A DNA stretch of 7,555 nucleotides, from contig JABURU010000192.1 in the NCBI GenBank assembly GCA_014762485.1, positions 1 through 7,555 on the forward strand, in the 5' to 3' direction. Under the pieces are notes generated by a model. That model worked only from the letters and a program-made list of their open reading frames with translations, ran no database searches and was not told the DNA's origin. Each line of letters starts with the position of its first letter. Positions within the stretch are counted from its first letter, which is position 1. Position numbers and translations under genes: made by a program. Positions 6,391 through 7,555 of the stretch are shown piece after piece. The stretch comes from Gammaproteobacteria bacterium. GTDB lineage: Bacteria > Pseudomonadota > Gammaproteobacteria > Thiohalospirales > Thiohalospiraceae.

Positions 6391-7555
6391 ATGCAGACAA
6401 CAATAGTAGAAAGCATACTAAATACCCCTGAAGGCCAGGAGGCAGATGCCATCCTGCGCCGCTGTGTCCATTGTGGTTTTTGTACCGCCACCTGTCCAAC
6501 CTATCAATTATTAGGTGATGAGCTGGATGCCCCACGAGGTCGCATCTACCTGATCAAGCAAATGCTGGAAGGGAATGAGGTCACTCGTAAATCACAAATC
6601 CACCTGGATCGCTGCCTGACCTGCCGCTCCTGCGAAACCACCTGTCCTTCTGGTGTGGTTTACCACCGACTGGCAGATATAGGCCGTGAGATACTTGAAA
6701 AACGTGTCGCTCGCCCATTGCATGAAAGAGTGATGCGATTTGCCTTGCGCAAAATCATTCCACACCGCGGACGCTTTGGCCTGCTCCTGGGATTAGGCCG
6801 CATCATGCGCCCAGTTTTACCGGCTGCGCTAAAAAAGAAAGTGCCCATCAAACAGTCAGCGAAAAGCTGGCCTGAACAAACTCAGGCTCGCAAGATGCTG
6901 GTGCTGGATGCCTGTGGTCAACAGGAAGCCGCTCCCAATACCAATGCCTCAGCCGCTCGTGTACTAAACCAGTTGGGTGTCGAGTTGATCAATATCAACA
7001 AGGCAGGATGCTGTGGTGCAGTAAGCTACCACATGTCGCAGGCAGAAGAAGGCAAGCACTTCATTCGTGCCAACATTGACGCCTGGTGGCCACAGATCGA
7101 AGCAGGTGCCGAAGCCATCGTAATCACCGCCAGTGGTTGTGGTGCAATGGTGAAAGAATATGGCGATATCCTGAAAGACGATGCTAACTACGCGGAAAAG
7201 GCACAAAAGGTAGCTGAACTGGCCAAGGACATTAGCGAGATCCTGACCAAGGAAGACTTGAGCAAACTGCATACAAACACCAGTGGCATCAAAGTAGCGT
7301 TCCACTCGCCTTGTACCCTGCAACACGGTCAGAAGATCACCGGTGTGGTGGAGTCTATCCTGCAAAACGCAGGCTACACCCTTACCGATGTACCCGACTC
7401 ACATCTATGCTGTGGTTCGGCCGGTACCTATTCAATCCTGCAAGGCAAGATTTCCAGACAGCTACTGAATAACAAGGTATCCGCTTTGGAAAGCCAGCAA
7501 CCGGATGTCATCGCGACGGCCAACATCGGCTGTCACCTGCACATTGCCACAGGAG
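6391..7555 (+). CDS. glcF: Glycolate oxidase iron-sulfur subunit GlcF, cut by the window end
   Basis: An open frame starts at the ATG at 6391 and runs to the window edge without a stop, giving 388 residues of an expected ~407. It is the Fe-S subunit that carries electrons from the flavoprotein subunits towards the membrane quinone pool. Two [4Fe-4S] motifs are intact: C25-x2-C28-x2-C31-x3-C35-P and C75-x2-C78-x2-C81-x3-C85-P. Two CCG (heterodisulfide reductase-like) domains follow: the first has C175 (DACGQQ), C207-C208-G (GCCGAVSYH) and C250 (SGCGAMVKEYG); the second has C308 (SPCTLQHGQ), C340-C341-G (CCGSAGTYS) and C381 (NIGCHLH). All ligands expected for the family are present. The gap to glcE is 21 bases and has no strong Shine-Dalgarno match. 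Only about 20 C-terminal residues seem to be missing, because of the window edge and not because of mutation. Confidence 0.95.
   Translation, partial: MQTTIVESILNTPEGQEADAILRRCVHCGFCTATCPTYQLLGDELDAPRGRIYLIKQMLEGNEVTRKSQIHLDRCLTCRSCETTCPSGVVYHRLADIGREILEKRVARPLHERVMRFALRKIIPHRGRFGLLLGLGRIMRPVLPAALKKKVPIKQSAKSWPEQTQARKMLVLDACGQQEAAPNTNASAARVLNQLGVELININKAGCCGAVSYHMSQAEEGKHFIRANIDAWWPQIEAGAEAIVITASGCGAMVKEYGDILKDDANYAEKAQKVAELAKDISEILTKEDLSKLHTNTSGIKVAFHSPCTLQHGQKITGVVESILQNAGYTLTDVPDSHLCCGSAGTYSILQGKISRQLLNNKVSALESQQPDVIATANIGCHLHIATG

Noticed and set aside
6964..7365. 133-residue minus-strand open frame at the right end
   Set aside because: It is antisense to glcF, whose cysteine motifs are complete in the + frame up to the window edge.

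Overview
The window carries two adjacent gene sets on the + strand that read as one functional unit: a tripartite TRAP transporter (dctP-dctQ-dctM, 316-3708) followed by the three subunits of the membrane-associated glycolate oxidase complex (glcD-glcE-glcF, 3818 to past the window end). The proteins resemble those of Gammaproteobacteria, and the moderate GC with an AT-rich promoter region suits a marine or aquatic member, but no marker gene fixes the taxon. I saw no mobile element, CRISPR array, tRNA or rRNA.

Layout. Positions 1-127 hold the tail of an unidentified upstream transcript, closed by a clear intrinsic terminator (128-161). An AT-rich leader (162-315) leads into dctP, a Tat-exported binding protein of the TakP/2-hydroxyacid type. 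An 11-bp hairpin lies in the dctP-dctQ gap, where a transcript is often processed so that the binding protein is made in excess over the membrane subunits. dctQ and dctM overlap by one base. Both membrane subunits are longer than their families' usual form, and each carries one additional N-terminal transmembrane segment. After dctM come four exact tandem copies of an 8-bp unit, immediately followed by a 12-bp perfect hairpin without a U-tract. Then glcD, glcE (2-bp gap) and glcF (21-bp gap) follow; glcF is cut off by the window end about 20 residues before its expected C-terminus.

How it works together. DctP would capture a small 2-hydroxy- or 2-oxo-monocarboxylate in the periplasm and deliver it to the ion-driven DctQM permease. 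GlcDEF (two flavoprotein-type subunits plus an Fe-S subunit) would oxidise the imported glycolate, or D-lactate, to glyoxylate or pyruvate and pass electrons to the quinone pool. The adjacency makes glycolate/lactate the best substrate guess for a transporter whose specificity cannot be read from sequence alone. No regulator (such as GlcC) and no GlcA-type permease lies inside the window.

I did not find a wholly new system. The points most worth a second look are the extra N-terminal helices in DctQ and DctM, the TRAP-glycolate oxidase pairing, and the two intercistronic hairpins with the tandem repeat.
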